Positions 32,234 to 43,177 of a stretch of DNA of 64,000 nucleotides are shown in pieces. The position numbers were made by a program, and so were the translations under genes. The stretch is from an uncultured bacterium (GTDB lineage: Bacteria > Patescibacteriota > Gracilibacteria > Absconditabacterales > Absconditicoccaceae). Below the pieces are notes generated by a model. The model searched no databases. It was not told the origin of the DNA and saw only the letters and a list, made by a program, of their open reading frames with translations. Where the stretch lies: contig CAMVNA010000005.1 in the NCBI GenBank assembly GCA_947168725.1, forward strand, positions 55,908 to 119,907, read 5' to 3'. Numbering within the stretch: position 1 is the stretch's first letter; each line of letters starts with the position of its first letter.

Positions 32234-34018
32234 ATGTTTTTTCTAGCATTTGCAGGCAGTATTCGAATTTTCACTTTATTTTTGAATTTATTAAATTCTG
32301 AGATTTTTCTCATTCCTGCGATTATTTTATTGGCCATACTAGTGTCATTCTGAGCGAAATGAAATGAAGCGAAGAATCTTAGGTCTAATACACAAGATTC
32401 TTCGGCTAAAGCCTCAGAATGACAAACGATGAAGAAACGAAGCAAGATTTTTCTCAGAAATCTACTACGATGAATAATCGCGAATCTACTCGCAATTGTA
32501 GTCATCTCATGACATTTATATTACAAAAATTCCGAATATTTCCAGCAGTTTATCGGAATTAAAAACTACGAATACTCTACTCCTGAACGAAAAGTTTTTA
32601 ATGATTTCGTTCGTATATCTGATACTCAGAAATATCATAGATACTATGTGGAGACACAAGATTGAAAAACTTATGCATTAAATAGTGAAAATGATTATCA
32701 CATCTGAGACATTCTTTATCTATCTGCCAATCAAAAAGATTTAGATTTTTCTAATATTTTTTCTTTGAGTGGAAATGCAATATTCACCAAAGAATTTTGG
32801 AATTACGATTTCAATTATGATAAGTGGCTATTCATGAAATGAGTAGATGGCTCAATGTATGAAAAATCAAGTTTCAAAGCTGACTGCGAAGAGAAAGATT
32901 GAATCTTAGACTGTAATAAGTCTACAATGCAGTGAAAATCCCCTCACTTTGAGCCACTTGGAAAGATAGATAAAATCCGCTCTCGAATGCAAAATACAGT
33001 AATCTCCATTTTCTGAGAAAATAAATATTCATGATTATTGCTCGGACTCTTTATCGGAGATAAATCCATGATTCCAAGTGATAATTATAATACATTCGTA
33101 GATAGTTGACTCGTTCACATTATCGCTGTAAGTGGAGGTAATATCGCTATGGTTTTGATTCTGCTTTCTTTTCTTTTGTCATTCTTGCCGTTCTATGTCA
33201 GAAATTGTTTCCTTATAGTATGAATCATTTTCTATGCGATGATATGCGGAAGTGATGCTAGCGTTTTTAGAGCTGCTGTAATGTGAAGTTTGACACTAAT
33301 TGCTTTATTCCGATGAAGAGAAATTTCAATCCGAAGGTCAATGATATATGCATTTATGGCAATTCTAATTTTCAATCCATTCAGCTTATGATATGATATC
33401 TGATTTATTCTCAGTTTTGGAGCTATTGTGTGAATAGTTTTATTCCAAAAATTCTCTCAAAACTTAGTAGAAAAAAGAAAAGAGAAAAAGAAGTGAAACA
33501 AAAAAGAAAAATCAGACTTTTTTGATTGTAAATTCTGGAAAGAATATTTAGTTCCAACTATTTGAGCCAGCCTGTGAACTGCACCAATTTTGATATTCTT
33601 CATGAATTGAGTAAATCTAGTCGGAATACTTTTAAACGTAATCATAGTTCCAATCATTCCAATCGTAACAATTTACGGATTTATCAGCCTGATTTTGTCA
33701 TTAATAATTCCACGAAGTATTCGAATCCGACCAGAAAAACTACTCATGGATATCATTTATGGATTATCTCAGTTTTGAGCTAAATATGCAATATTCCTAC
33801 AAAGTGGAAATATTTGGAAGAAATATGTACTGGTAGTTTTGTTCATTTGATTATGAATTTTTGCTTATTGGAAGATTTATAACAAAAAGCAAATCTCCTC
33901 CAACCCCTCTTTATCAAGAGGGGAGAAAAATGTTCCCCCTTGACAAAGGGGGAAGCCGAAGGCAGGGGGATTTGAGAAAAATCAGATTTTTGATGAAATT
34001 TTAGATGAAATTAAATAG
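32234..34018 (+). CDS. comEC: ComEC/Rec2 family DNA uptake channel
   Basis: 594 aa. N-terminal hydrophobic segments, a soluble OB-like region, then the ComEC membrane domain with HIIAVSGGNIAMVL near 294. About ten helices in total. ComEC carries single-stranded DNA across the inner membrane. The C-terminal metallo-beta-lactamase domain of longer ComECs is absent. Two palindromic repeats are translated as part of the protein, one near residues 37-63 and one at the C-terminus (553-580). They remain open only because UGA is sense. Confidence 0.85.
32344..32423. repeat. Palindromic repeat inside comEC
   Basis: 80 bases: GTCATTCTGAGCG at the left pairs with GCCTCAGAATGAC at the right, and inner GAAGAATCTT pairs with AAGATTCTTC. 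This resembles a dispersed palindromic element seen in many unrelated bacteria. It contributes three in-frame TGA codons to comEC. Confidence 0.8.
33891..33974. repeat. Palindromic repeat at the 3' end of comEC
   Basis: Two nested hairpins: CCCCTCTT...AAGAGGGG and CCCCCTTGAC...AAAGGGGG, bounded by AAATCTCC and GGGGGATTT. GC-rich against an AT-rich background. A related shorter copy occurs at 52616-52651. Confidence 0.8.
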
Positions 34019-34066
34019 GATATAGAAAAAAAGGACACCGAAATTCAGCATCCTCTTTTGATAAAT

Positions 34067-34720
34067 TTAAAATTTTCCATCCCAAATTTCATGTCCTTCG
34101 ATTGGAGTTTCGTATACATCCTCATACTTAACCATGAGCGGAATTAAAGAAAACCCTTCGCCACTTGCAAATCCCGATACATCCATAGTCATTCTCAAAT
34201 CGTAAAGCTGATGGGTAAACTTGTTTGCAAGAATCTTAGAACGATAAAAAATCTTAATAACATAATATTCTCGCAATGTGTCAGCTCGCCGACATCGATT
34301 CAAATAATCATAATACGATCTTTCAATATCGTCCTTTGATTTATCTACGCCAAGCCCCTTCCACAATTCTCTATTATTTAGAAACGTTAAGGACATCAGG
34401 AACAGATACTCTTCTCGCCTAGGATTGTCCGAAAGAAGGTTTAAAACTTTTTTTTCAAACCCATCAAAACACTCTTTCCAACGAAAGAAGAATTCGACAA
34501 GACGATTCACCCCATCTTCGTCTGCTGGCAATAGAGAGATAAACTCTTCTACTGTCTTACTTACCTTAGCATTATCTACCACCCTAGTGAAAGAAAACGG
34601 TACAGGATAATAATAAAAATGTAAGAAAAATGCATCTTTTGTTTTATCATCCATTATTGCCAAAATAGGATGGATTTTCTTATTTCTGAAAATCACATCT
34701 TTCGCTAATTCAAATCTCAT
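34067..34720 (-). CDS. Unknown soluble protein, UGA-free, with strong Shine-Dalgarno
   Basis: 217 aa, no membrane segment, no recognised family. About ten glycines, none UGA. The ATG is preceded on the minus strand by AGGAGG (34732-34727), the only canonical ribosome-binding site I see in the window, and by a promoter at 34768-34795. Its codon use and initiation signals differ from neighbours, pointing to acquisition from a standard-code organism. Convergent with comEC, divergent from rsmH. Confidence 0.75.
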   Translation of the reverse strand: MRFELAKDVIFRNKKIHPILAIMDDKTKDAFFLHFYYYPVPFSFTRVVDNAKVSKTVEEFISLLPADEDGVNRLVEFFFRWKECFDGFEKKVLNLLSDNPRREEYLFLMSLTFLNNRELWKGLGVDKSKDDIERSYYDYLNRCRRADTLREYYVIKIFYRSKILANKFTHQLYDLRMTMDVSGFASGEGFSLIPLMVKYEDVYETPIEGHEIWDGKF

Positions 34721-34726
34721 AGATAG

Positions 34727-34732
34727 CCTCCT
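34727..34732 (-). promoter_or_regulatory. Shine-Dalgarno AGGAGG
   Basis: Perfect anti-16S motif six bases upstream of the ATG at 34720-34718; other genes in the window have A/T-rich sequence at this position. Confidence 0.8.
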
Positions 34733-34767
34733 ATTTTTATTTGTTTAACATTTTATTTATCATACAT

Positions 34768-34795
34768 AATATAACGATTTTCCTATTTTATTCAA
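34768..34795 (-). promoter_or_regulatory. Promoter for 34067-34720
   Basis: Minus strand TTGAAT (34795-34790), 16-base spacer, TATATT (34773-34768). Confidence 0.6.
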
Positions 34796-34882
34796 CGAAA
34801 TAGATTAATATCCCATTTCTTTTTGATTTAAAATAACAAATTAATAAAATAAATAGTTGAAGTTTTATTGATTATCCAAATA

Positions 34883-35773
34883 ATGCTTAGACATCATCCA
34901 GTACTTGCAAAAGAAACATATGAAAATCTCCCACATCCACTCAAACTTTCATTTGATGGAACATTTTGACATGGTGGACATGTGGAATATTTTTTCACAC
35001 ACCTGGAAAAGGATAATCCAGAAGAATGTAAAAAATTGAAAATTGTGGCTTGTGATGTGGACGAAAAAGTAATGGCAAGATGAAAAGCATTTGTATCCGC
35101 ACGGACAAATCAAATCAGTTTTTACCATTCTTCTTATGCAAATATCAAGGAGATTTCACAGAAAGAATGACTTTTTGATTTTATGCTGCTAGATTTATGA
35201 GTGAATTTGGAACATTTCAAAGATGGAAGTAGAGGTTTCAGCATAAAATCCGATGCTCCACTTGATATGAGATTTGATACTTCAAAATGACAGCCAGCAT
35301 CTCATTTAATCAATAAATGAAGCAAAGAAGAACTAGAAGAAATGCTAGTCAAATACGGAGATTTCACCCCAAGAAATGCTGAATATGTAGTCAAATGAAT
35401 CATAGAAAAAAGAAAAAAAAGTCTGATAGAGACCACAAGCGATTTGACTACTACTCTACACGAACTTTGATTTTGAGATAAAAGAATCGCTGTTATCTTC
35501 CAAGCAATCAGAATCCAAACTAATCACGAATTAGACCAGCTTGAAACTTTTTTGAAAGATTTCTGAGAATGCTTGAATATCGGTGGAAGATGCGCGATTA
35601 TGACATATCATAGTATTGAAGATAGAATGACAAAAATCGCGTTCAAAGAGCTTAAAGAAAGTGGGAAATTCCACTTAGTAAATAAAAAAGTTATTCAACC
35701 AAATTATAAAGAAGTAGAAGCTAATAAAGCTGCCAGAAGTGCTAAATTGAGAATTATTGAGAGAGTGAAGTAA
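34883..35773 (+). CDS. rsmH: 16S rRNA m4C1402 methyltransferase RsmH (MraW)
   Basis: 296 aa. LRHHPVL-type start (MLRHHPVLAKE), SAM-binding GGHVEYF, APLDMRFDTSKGQ near 130, FQAIRIQTNHELDQLE and the C-terminal TYHSIEDRM: all RsmH hallmarks. It methylates N4 of C1402 of 16S rRNA; RsmI (46041-46709) methylates the ribose of the same base. About 15 TGA(Gly). Confidence 0.94.
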
Positions 35774-35798
35774 TTTTAAAGTTGTATAAAAATAACAA

Positions 35799-36176
35799 AT
35801 GGAGAAAATTATAGTTATAGCACCAAAACAAGAGTTTCAAAATATTAGACTCCTCATAAGTGGTATGGCAAAACGTACTGTAGATGTTTTGTTAATAGAT
35901 CCAAAAGACACTCCAAATTACGAAGAAATAATAAAGGAAGCTAATACTAATTTAATCTGTACTTTAGATGATAAAAATATAGAGGAGAAACTTAGAAATA
36001 GTATTGAAGAATTTAATAGAACTCTAAAATTTGAACACATACCGCATGTAGAAGTAGACACTAAGAAATTAATAGATACAACACCATGGTATGATAGATT
36101 CCTAAAAAAATGAGATAAGTATGATCATCAACCATCTAAACCCAATTCTAAAAAGAAATGAAATAAACGTAAGTAA
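35799..36176 (+). CDS. Small soluble protein, unknown
   Basis: 125 aa. Begins MEKIIVIAPKQE, an alternating beta/alpha pattern like a Rossmann-type half-domain, and ends in a Lys/Asn/Pro-rich tail with two TGA(Gly). 25 bases after rsmH, probably in its operon. No family recognised. Confidence 0.55.
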
Positions 36177-36443
36177 TTACTTTTTCCTCTTGGAATACTT
36201 CCAAATCAATACCAACATTATCACCGAACAAATCGTAGTTATAGAATTAAAGAATTCCATCTGCCAAGAACCTAAATACCAACCATAAATTATCCAACAA
36301 ACTCATCATATCGCCCATATCCAAAACGTCAAAGATGATAATCATTTCACATCTTTTGTTTTTAATGTTTGAATAATCTGTGGAATTGATGGTATTGCAG
36401 TAGATAATCATGCAATTATTCCGATAATTTCAAATATGTTCAT
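36177..36443 (-). CDS. SemiSWEET/PQ-loop sugar transporter
   Basis: 88 aa with three membrane helices. The PQ motif lies in helix 1 (AIPSIPQIIQTLKTKD) followed by GLSSLTFWIW and a Gly-Trp-rich second helix, the exact plan of bacterial SemiSWEETs, which dimerise to transport sugars down a gradient. Its stop codon abuts the previous convergent gene's stop with no gap. A few TGA(Gly). Confidence 0.85.
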
Positions 36444-36509
36444 GAATATTTTGCTATATAAAATTTTCTTTCTTATAAATTTACTACCAAAAAAGGCAAC
36501 AGAAAATAT

Positions 36510-36537
36510 TTGACTTAACTTTCCGTATTATTAGTAT
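36510..36537 (+). promoter_or_regulatory. Promoter before the TspO gene
   Basis: TTGACT (36510-36515), 16-base spacer, TAGTAT (36532-36537), 32 bases before the ATG. Confidence 0.55.
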
Positions 36538-36568
36538 AGATACATATTTTATTTTTTACTCATAATTC

Positions 36569-37054
36569 ATGCAAAAGAAGAACCCTAAAATTTCTAAAAA
36601 AAGAGTTTGGATTTATGCAAAATGAATCTTAATACCTGTGCTAGTTGGTTGAATAGTTGGACGAATTATGTCATCATTTATCGATTATGAAGTTCTCAAA
36701 AGCCCATTTTTAGCTCCACCAAGTATAGCATTCCCTATCGTTTGGACTATACTCTATATTTTAATGTGAATATCCTATGCAAGATTAGAAGATAAGAATT
36801 TACTTGATAAAAATCTGAATATTCTATATTATGTTCAGCTTTGAGTAAATGCATTATGGTCCATATTCTTTTTCGTACTTAAATGGAGATTATTCTCGTT
36901 CTTCTGGATTATATTATTAGATATTTTAGTGATCTGGATGGTAGTAAAAATGTACAAAAAAGATAAAGTTGCTTGATTACTTCAGATCCCTTATATTTTG
37001 TGGATATTGTTTGCATCTTATCTAACTATCGCTTTCTATTTATTAAATAACTAA
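36569..37054 (+). CDS. TspO/MBR family membrane protein
   Basis: 161 aa with five membrane helices. PPSIAFPIVWTILYILMGIS near 50-70 and VQLGVNALWSIFFF near 95-108 are the TspO signatures. TspO proteins bind porphyrins and lipophilic ligands; the role here is unknown. Divergent from SemiSWEET and seven bases before the deaminase gene, probably cotranscribed with it. Confidence 0.85.
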
Positions 37055-37061
37055 TATTAAA

Positions 37062-37532
37062 ATGAATCACGAAGATTTTATGCAAAAAGCTGTAGAACTT
37101 TCACTAGAAAATATGAGAGCTGGAAAAGGTGGACCATTCTGAGCCGTTGTTGTGAAAGATTGAAAAATCGTATGACAGTGAGCTAACCATGTTACATCTG
37201 AAAATGATCCAACTGCTCATGCTGAAGTAGTAGCTATCAGAGATGCTTGTAAAAATTTGTGAAGTTTTCAGCTTGATGACTGTATAATCTATACAAGCTG
37301 TGAGCCATGCCCAATGTGTATGTGAGCAATTTATCGAGCCAGACCAAAAGCTGTCTATTATGGGAATGATAGAAAAGATGCTGCATGAATCTGATTTGAT
37401 GATGATTTCATTTATCAAGAATTGGAGAAAAAAATGGAAGAAAGAAGTCTACCAATTCACCGCCTTGAAAATGAAAATGCTCTAAAGGTATTCAAGGAAT
37501 GGAAAGAAAAAAATGATAAAATTGAATATTAA
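37062..37532 (+). CDS. Nucleoside/guanine deaminase family enzyme
   Basis: 156 aa. Zinc-site motifs H-A-E (53-55, Glu is the proton shuttle) and P-C-P-M-C (82-86) define the cytidine-deaminase-like fold. The ending with RKDAAGIGFDDDFIYQEL resembles guanine deaminase GuaD more than tRNA adenosine deaminase TadA. Likely nucleobase salvage in the cytosol. Several TGA(Gly), one in GGPFGAVV. Confidence 0.82.
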
Positions 37533-37608
37533 AAAATTCTTGCCACAAAATCAAAAATCAATTCGTTAATAATATTAGATTAAACTTTTAATTTATAATC
37601 TAATTATC

Positions 37609-38352
37609 ATGAAAAAAATTATCGCAATTATCGTTATTTGCCTAACAATTTTTGGATCTTGCTACTATGCAAGCAAAAACTTTAATAAAGCTGAACATTC
37701 AATTTCAGTTCAGTGAAATGGAGAAGTTTATGTTACTCCTGATACTTTGATTCTAAGTTTCCGTGTAGAGGAAACCGCTCCTACAACAACAGAAGCTCAG
37801 AAAAATGCAAATGAGAAAATCGATAAAGTAAAAGAAATTATTAAACAATATAATGTAGAAAATACTGATATCAAAACTACAAATGCAAACGTTTATGAAC
37901 AATACGATTGGAGAGAATCTGGTAGAGTTTCTCTAGGATATACAGCTAGTCATACACTAGAAGTTAAAATCAAGAAAGCAAATATTGAAAACGAATGAAT
38001 CGCTTCAAAAATTATCGCTCAGGTTTCTGAAATCGGTGGAGTATTGTTAAATAATATCAGCTATGATATTTTCGATAAAGCTCCATTCTACAAAGAAGCT
38101 AGAAAACTTGCTATGGAAAAGGCTTACCAGAAGGCATCTGATTTAGCTGAATATGGAAATGTAAAACTCTGAGATCCAATATCAATTATCGAAGATAGAA
38201 GTTATGATTACGCTGTAAGCACTGCAAATTATGCAATGGCTAAAATGGCTGATGATACTATTGAAGAAGAAGCAGATATCTGATGATGAGCTATTGAATT
38301 ATGAGAGATGAAACTTACACTAGATGTATCTGTAATTTATGCAATAAAATAA
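37609..38352 (+). CDS. SIMPL domain (DUF541) exported protein
   Basis: 247 aa. N-terminal signal or anchor about 4-20 with a possible lipoprotein-like FGSCYY, then the SIMPL domain opening with ISVQGNGEVYVTPDT and the YTASHTLEVKIKK segment. The family forms oligomers outside the membrane with no settled function. Seven TGA(Gly), including three consecutive ones near residue 224. Confidence 0.82.
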
Positions 38353-38386
38353 AAAATCTGATTTATAAACCTGTTATAATATTTTA

Positions 38387-38749
38387 ATGGAAAATCATAG
38401 TTTAATTAAAAAACTGGTTCTCTTTCGTGAGTGAAAATTCCACAAAGTATATCAAAGTTGGTTAACTAAATATAGAGTTAAGAAAGAATTTGTTTCTTTG
38501 GTTGAAATTTGATGACTAGTTTTTCTAATATTTTTCTGCATTTTCGTGTTTCTAATTTATATCAATAAATCATCTACTCAATGATGGTTCCTTAGAGATG
38601 CTAGGAATAGTTACAACACCACAGCATTTAAACACGAAATTATCAAAACTGATATCCTTGACTTAAAGAAACTAAACCGAGATAGATTAAAAGAAAATAA
38701 CAGTAAAACTTCACTGTGAATTAATGTAGAAACCATAAATATAGACTAA
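38387..38749 (+). CDS. Small membrane protein, unknown
   Basis: 120 aa. Basic N-terminal 40 residues, membrane helix about 45-63 (VFLIFFCIFVFLIY), short basic exterior. No recognised family. Preceded by GTTATAAT-type -10 and followed by a terminator. Confidence 0.55.
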
Positions 38750-38755
38750 ATTTCA

Positions 38756-38780
38756 AAAAGCCCCCAATTGTGGGGCTTTT
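38756..38780. terminator. Bidirectional terminator
   Basis: AAAGCCCC / GGGGCTTT hairpin between convergent genes. Confidence 0.85.
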
Positions 38781-38822
38781 ATCATACATAAATTATCATT
38801 CTAAATAATAATTTTTAATTGT

Positions 38823-40181
38823 CTACTCAGTACCACTACTAGCTAATTCTTTAATGATTTTCTTTTCTTCCTGTTCAGCATTTTCTATCGCAGCTCTCCT
38901 TTCAGCCAAAAATCTAAATATGTAATATACCAACATTAATTCAGCTCCAACATATACAAATATTACTGAGAACAAGAACTGCCCTGGCAAATCCACACGA
39001 CACAATAATACTATATTACATACAAACGCAATAAATGTAACAATCATCCAATACACAAAATCTTTGTCTGAAAACAATGTCAGGTTTATACGATCCACAA
39101 AGAATAACGCAATCTGACATAAGAATCCCCATACAATCAAGAAAGGTAAAACTGATTCAATACTCGATCCAGTTATCAACAATACAGAATATAATACAAA
39201 ATTTGCAATCAATGCTAACGCAAATCTAGACACATCTGTCGCATATCAAATTCTTTTTAGCAAAAATGTATTTATCAAAAATAATGATATTCCTAACCGA
39301 TATCACAATCATAAATGCACCTCTGATGATGTAAATATTCACCAAAAAAAGAACAAAAGAAGAAAAATCAACAATCCAATATTTAAAAACTCAAAAATAC
39401 GATCAAACCATTTTGGACTGTTTTCTAGCCATTCATAAATTATAATTTTCCACTCAGGAACATTCAGCTTTTTAAATATTCTTTCGCCTGCTAGTATCCT
39501 ACGAAGAGAAATTCTCGTAGTTTGTTTTGCGGGCATCTCCCATTGCTGAACAATATATATTCCACAAAACGCCAACGCCAACAAGAAGAACGACAAACCA
39601 AACACCCATTCTGCTGGATAAAAACGATTAATAATAGTTCATCAAATCACAATTGCTCAAAGTATAACCATTATATAAAGTCGTTTTTTTTCAGTTGGAA
39701 AAAATATTCATATAATGAATTGCAAAAATGCATAAACAGAAAGCATCAAACTAGCAACCAATAATATAGCATCACAAAATTCAAAGAATCCTCATGAAAA
39801 CAACACAGTTCAAAGGATTACCACTACCATCAACCATGCTCATATTTCAAATATCAACTTTCCATCCTCATAATCAAAAATATGTGATCAAAATATCAAC
39901 AAAATATTGAGAATAAGTAACAGCAAATATACAGAAATTTCCTTAATTCAAACGAAAAACAGAATTCAAGAAAGTCAAATCATCGTAATCAACCAGATTA
40001 CAATCAAACTCCATTTTTCCCATAAAAGTTCTAATTTTATTCACGTAAAAATATTCTTAATTCAATGCGATAACATAAAAACAAGCACAGCCAAAGGCAA
40101 TAATGCTAAATACCACAATCCTATCAAATAGAAAAACGTGGAGAATAAAGTGAACATAAAGAATATTACCAAAAGGACCAT
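38823..40181 (-). CDS. Polytopic membrane protein, unknown
   Basis: 452 aa, about 12 hydrophobic helices distributed over the whole length, a charged loop near 210-260 (RRILAGERIFKKL) and a charged C-terminal tail (RRAAIENAEQEEKK). No transporter signature recognised. TGA used as Gly throughout the N-terminal two thirds. Start taken at the only Met before a TAG upstream. Confidence 0.65.
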
Positions 40182-40263
40182 ATTCTAAATAACTTTTTCA
40201 ACATAAAAAACCTCACCATTTCACTATATTATAATCTCTATAAAAATCAAACCAAATTAAATA

Positions 40264-40938
40264 CTAAAAGTCTTCCACAGTTTTGGAAATATCATAAAGT
40301 TCTTTTAATAAATCTGGCTTTAGTATCTCATAATATTTTGCAATTTTTTCCCTGTTATTGGACAAATAATCAACCTTTTTTTGAAGAGTATTTAATGATT
40401 TACTAGAAGATGAATATGATGCATGAGCTTTAGCATAAACCTCATTCCTAGCCACACATGCACGCAATTCTGCTATTTCCTTTGATATAAATTCTGCTCT
40501 TTCATAGTCGTAACTTTTTACAGCATTAGAAAATTCAGAATTTTTAGATTTTATTGGGTCTTCACATTTTTTAGCCTCATTATTATAATAATCTATTTGC
40601 GACTGTTCATAATTTCACAAATTTTTACCATTGGATATAGAATTATTTAACGATGAAATATATTGATCTATGATTTTTAACCTTTCCTGTTCATTTCCAG
40701 CTTTATCCAACTCTGAAATTAAATCAAACTGTCATTGAGATAAAATTTCTTGCTGTAAAACTAAGGAATTTCACGCTCTTCAATCCCTAAATTCTCAGAT
40801 ATTTGAACGCTGATTCAGTCAAATTTCTAATTGAGTTCAAAGCAAACTTCGCACAAATCAATTTCCTGCAAACGAAAAACTTCAAAACAAAAAGAATCCT
40901 GAAATAAAAACCAACAAAATCAACTTAAAATTACTCAT
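40264..40938 (-). CDS. Exported coiled-coil protein
   Basis: 224 aa. Signal peptide or anchor about 5-25 (FKLILLVFISGFFLFG), then long helical, charged segments with few Pro, consistent with a coiled coil. No recognised family. Ends at TAG, 82 bases upstream of the polytopic membrane gene in the same direction. Confidence 0.6.
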
Positions 40939-40969
40939 TAGATAAAATATCTAATATAAACATATTTAT

Positions 40970-40997
40970 ATTATAAATATTTTATAAATTAAGTCAA
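40970..40997 (-). promoter_or_regulatory. Promoter for 40264-40938
   Basis: Minus strand TTGACT (40997-40992), 16-base spacer, TATAAT (40975-40970). Confidence 0.75.
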
Positions 40998-41011
40998 TAC
41001 GAGAATTTTTA

Positions 41012-41920
41012 TTAAATCATCACTGATTGCGTTTTTCAGTTCAAATCCAAATATTCAAGCTTCCAAGCCGTTAATTGCATAGGAATGTTTTCATTCTCCT
41101 TCCCATATAAATAATCTCACTGAATTGGCAATCAACGACTGGATAAATGATACCTAATCTGATGTGTTCTTCACGTAAGGATTTGTAATTGCATCTTTAC
41201 TAATCAACTTCACGCCTCCTCAAAGTCTAAAATTTTAGTTATTCACATCTTTGGAGTACAATTAGGGACTTTAGCCACAACTATTTCCTGAATATAATAA
41301 GGCAATCAAACTTTTTTTATTTCTTGAAGAAATTCTGCTCATTTAGTAGTAATTTCACAAATAGCACGATAATATTTTTGAAGAGGAGTAGATTCTTTTT
41401 CTTCTAAAGATGAAGATTCAGATTTTTCCTGAAAAAGAGTTTTAAAATGCTGCAATCACTTTTCCGTTTTCGCTACAATCATCAATCAATCTGTATCTTT
41501 ATCTAATCTATGAACCAAACCTGCCCTAATAAAATTTCCATAGCTAGGCAAATCCTTATAATGTTGATAAAGAAAAGCTACAACTGATGGTTTTTTTGCA
41601 TCTCGAATACTATTTGGATGTGATAATACTCATTTAGGTTTATTTAAAATTAAATAATCTTCTTCTTCACGAACAATTGGAATATCAATTTCTTCCGCTT
41701 CATCCAAAATTATAGGAGACAAATAACGCTCCAATTCATCAATTTGAATATTATCTCAATTTTTAAGTTTATACGACTTTTTCACAACTTTCCCATTTAC
41801 TTGAATTCCTCATCTCTCAATAATATGATGAAAAAAATTCCTGGAATATGAAAATTGTCAACTCAATCGAGAATCAATTCTTTCTCATCCTTTTCATTCA
41901 TAAATTATCTCTTGCATCAT
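41012..41920 (-). CDS. RluA/RluD family pseudouridine synthase
   Basis: 302 aa. N-terminal S4 RNA-binding domain (about 12-70), then HRLDKDTDGL near 139 with the catalytic Asp, and RTHQIRYHL near 255. It isomerises specific uridines in 23S rRNA or tRNA; closest to RluD type, but the target site cannot be read from sequence. Two adjacent Met codons at the start; I used the upstream one. Many TGA(Gly). Confidence 0.9.
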
Positions 41921-42005
41921 AACAATAATTGTAAATTTGATTTTAATCTATTTTTTCAATAAAATTATACAAGTCAAAAATTTATATAAAAAAGTCTTCA
42001 AAAAT

Positions 42006-42033
42006 TTGCAATACAGAAAAATTTATATATAAT
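42006..42033 (+). promoter_or_regulatory. Promoter for 42065-43078
   Basis: TTGCAA (42006-42011), 16-base spacer, TATAAT (42028-42033). Confidence 0.75.
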
Positions 42034-42064
42034 TCGAATAGGTTTATCTTATTAAACAAAAATT

Positions 42065-43078
42065 ATGACACAAACACAAGACGAACAAAATGTACAAGCT
42101 TCTGGAAACCAAGCACAACAAGGTACAACCCCAGTAGCAGATGAACAAGACGTTCTAGCTTCTGATAATCAAGCAGAAGGTATAGTAATGTCCGAAGAAA
42201 CAAGTTCTAAAGAGCATACTATTGATTATGAAATAGGAGAATCTGCTGTTAGTTCTTTAATTAACAATGGCTCTGCAGTAATCTCTTCATGAGTAGAAAA
42301 GATAAAATGATTCTGAAAAGCTGGAGTTGAATGAGTTCAAAATGTTGCAAGTCAATGAGTAGAGTCTGTAAAAGACACTCTTGCACAATGATGAGATATG
42401 CTAAAAGAAACTTCTCAAAACGCTATCGAATGAATCAAAAATGTCTGACAAGATATTAAAGAATGATTTTGAAATATAATTTCATGAGCCACTTCTAGTG
42501 GATGAGTTTTAGAATCATGAAAGGCTGTTGTTCAATGAACAGTTTCGACAGCTACAAATGTAGTATGAAATGCGGCAACAAATGTAATGGAAACATGAAC
42601 ATCTGTAGTAACTTGAGCCGTTTGAGCTGTATCTAACGTTGCTACATCAGCAACAAACGTTGTAAAAGATTCTGTTAACAACATAGCATGAGCTGTTCTA
42701 CCATGACAAGCTGCTCAATGAGTCGCAAACTTCAATGAAAAAGTTTCGCAATGAGCTCAAGATTTATGAGCAAAAGCAAAAGAAACAATTCAGGAGACAG
42801 GAGAAAAGGCTAAATGATTTTTTTCTTGACTATGGGACAATTTCAAATCTTGATTCTCTAGTAAAGATGCAAAAAAAGTAATGGATGAAATCAATGCTCC
42901 ATTAGAAACAGATGTGCAAGCTCAACAACAAGCTACTCCTCAGGTTCAACAACCAGTTGCTCCTCAAGTTCAGCAGCCTGCCACACCTCAAGTTGAGCAA
43001 CCAGCTGCACCTCAGGTACAACAGACTGCAGAAGTTCAACTTTGAGACACACAGCAACCAACTAATCCAACAGCATAA
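42065..43078 (+). CDS. UGA-dense amphipathic repeat protein
   Basis: 337 aa, hydrophilic, no signal or membrane helix. Acidic N-terminus (1-75) and a long Gly/Ala/Val/Thr middle (76-270) with irregular repeats such as VQGTVSTATNVVGNA, resembling LEA or apolipoprotein-like amphipathic sequences. A C-terminal tract (285-325) repeats P-Q-V-Q-Q-P-[VA]-[AT]. I count 28 UGA codons against 8 GGN for glycine, the densest use in the window. Function unknown; a stress or surface-coating role is a guess. Own promoter and terminator. Confidence 0.75.
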
Positions 43079-43100
43079 AAAAACATTATAAACATATAAA

Positions 43101-43125
43101 AACTCCTCAATAGAGGAGTTTTTTC
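43101..43125 (+). terminator. Terminator
   Basis: AACTCCTC / GAGGAGTT with AATA loop and T-run. Confidence 0.9.
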
Positions 43126-43177
43126 TAAACAGAATTTGAAAATATTTACAAAATTTATATATTACCCATACAAAAAA

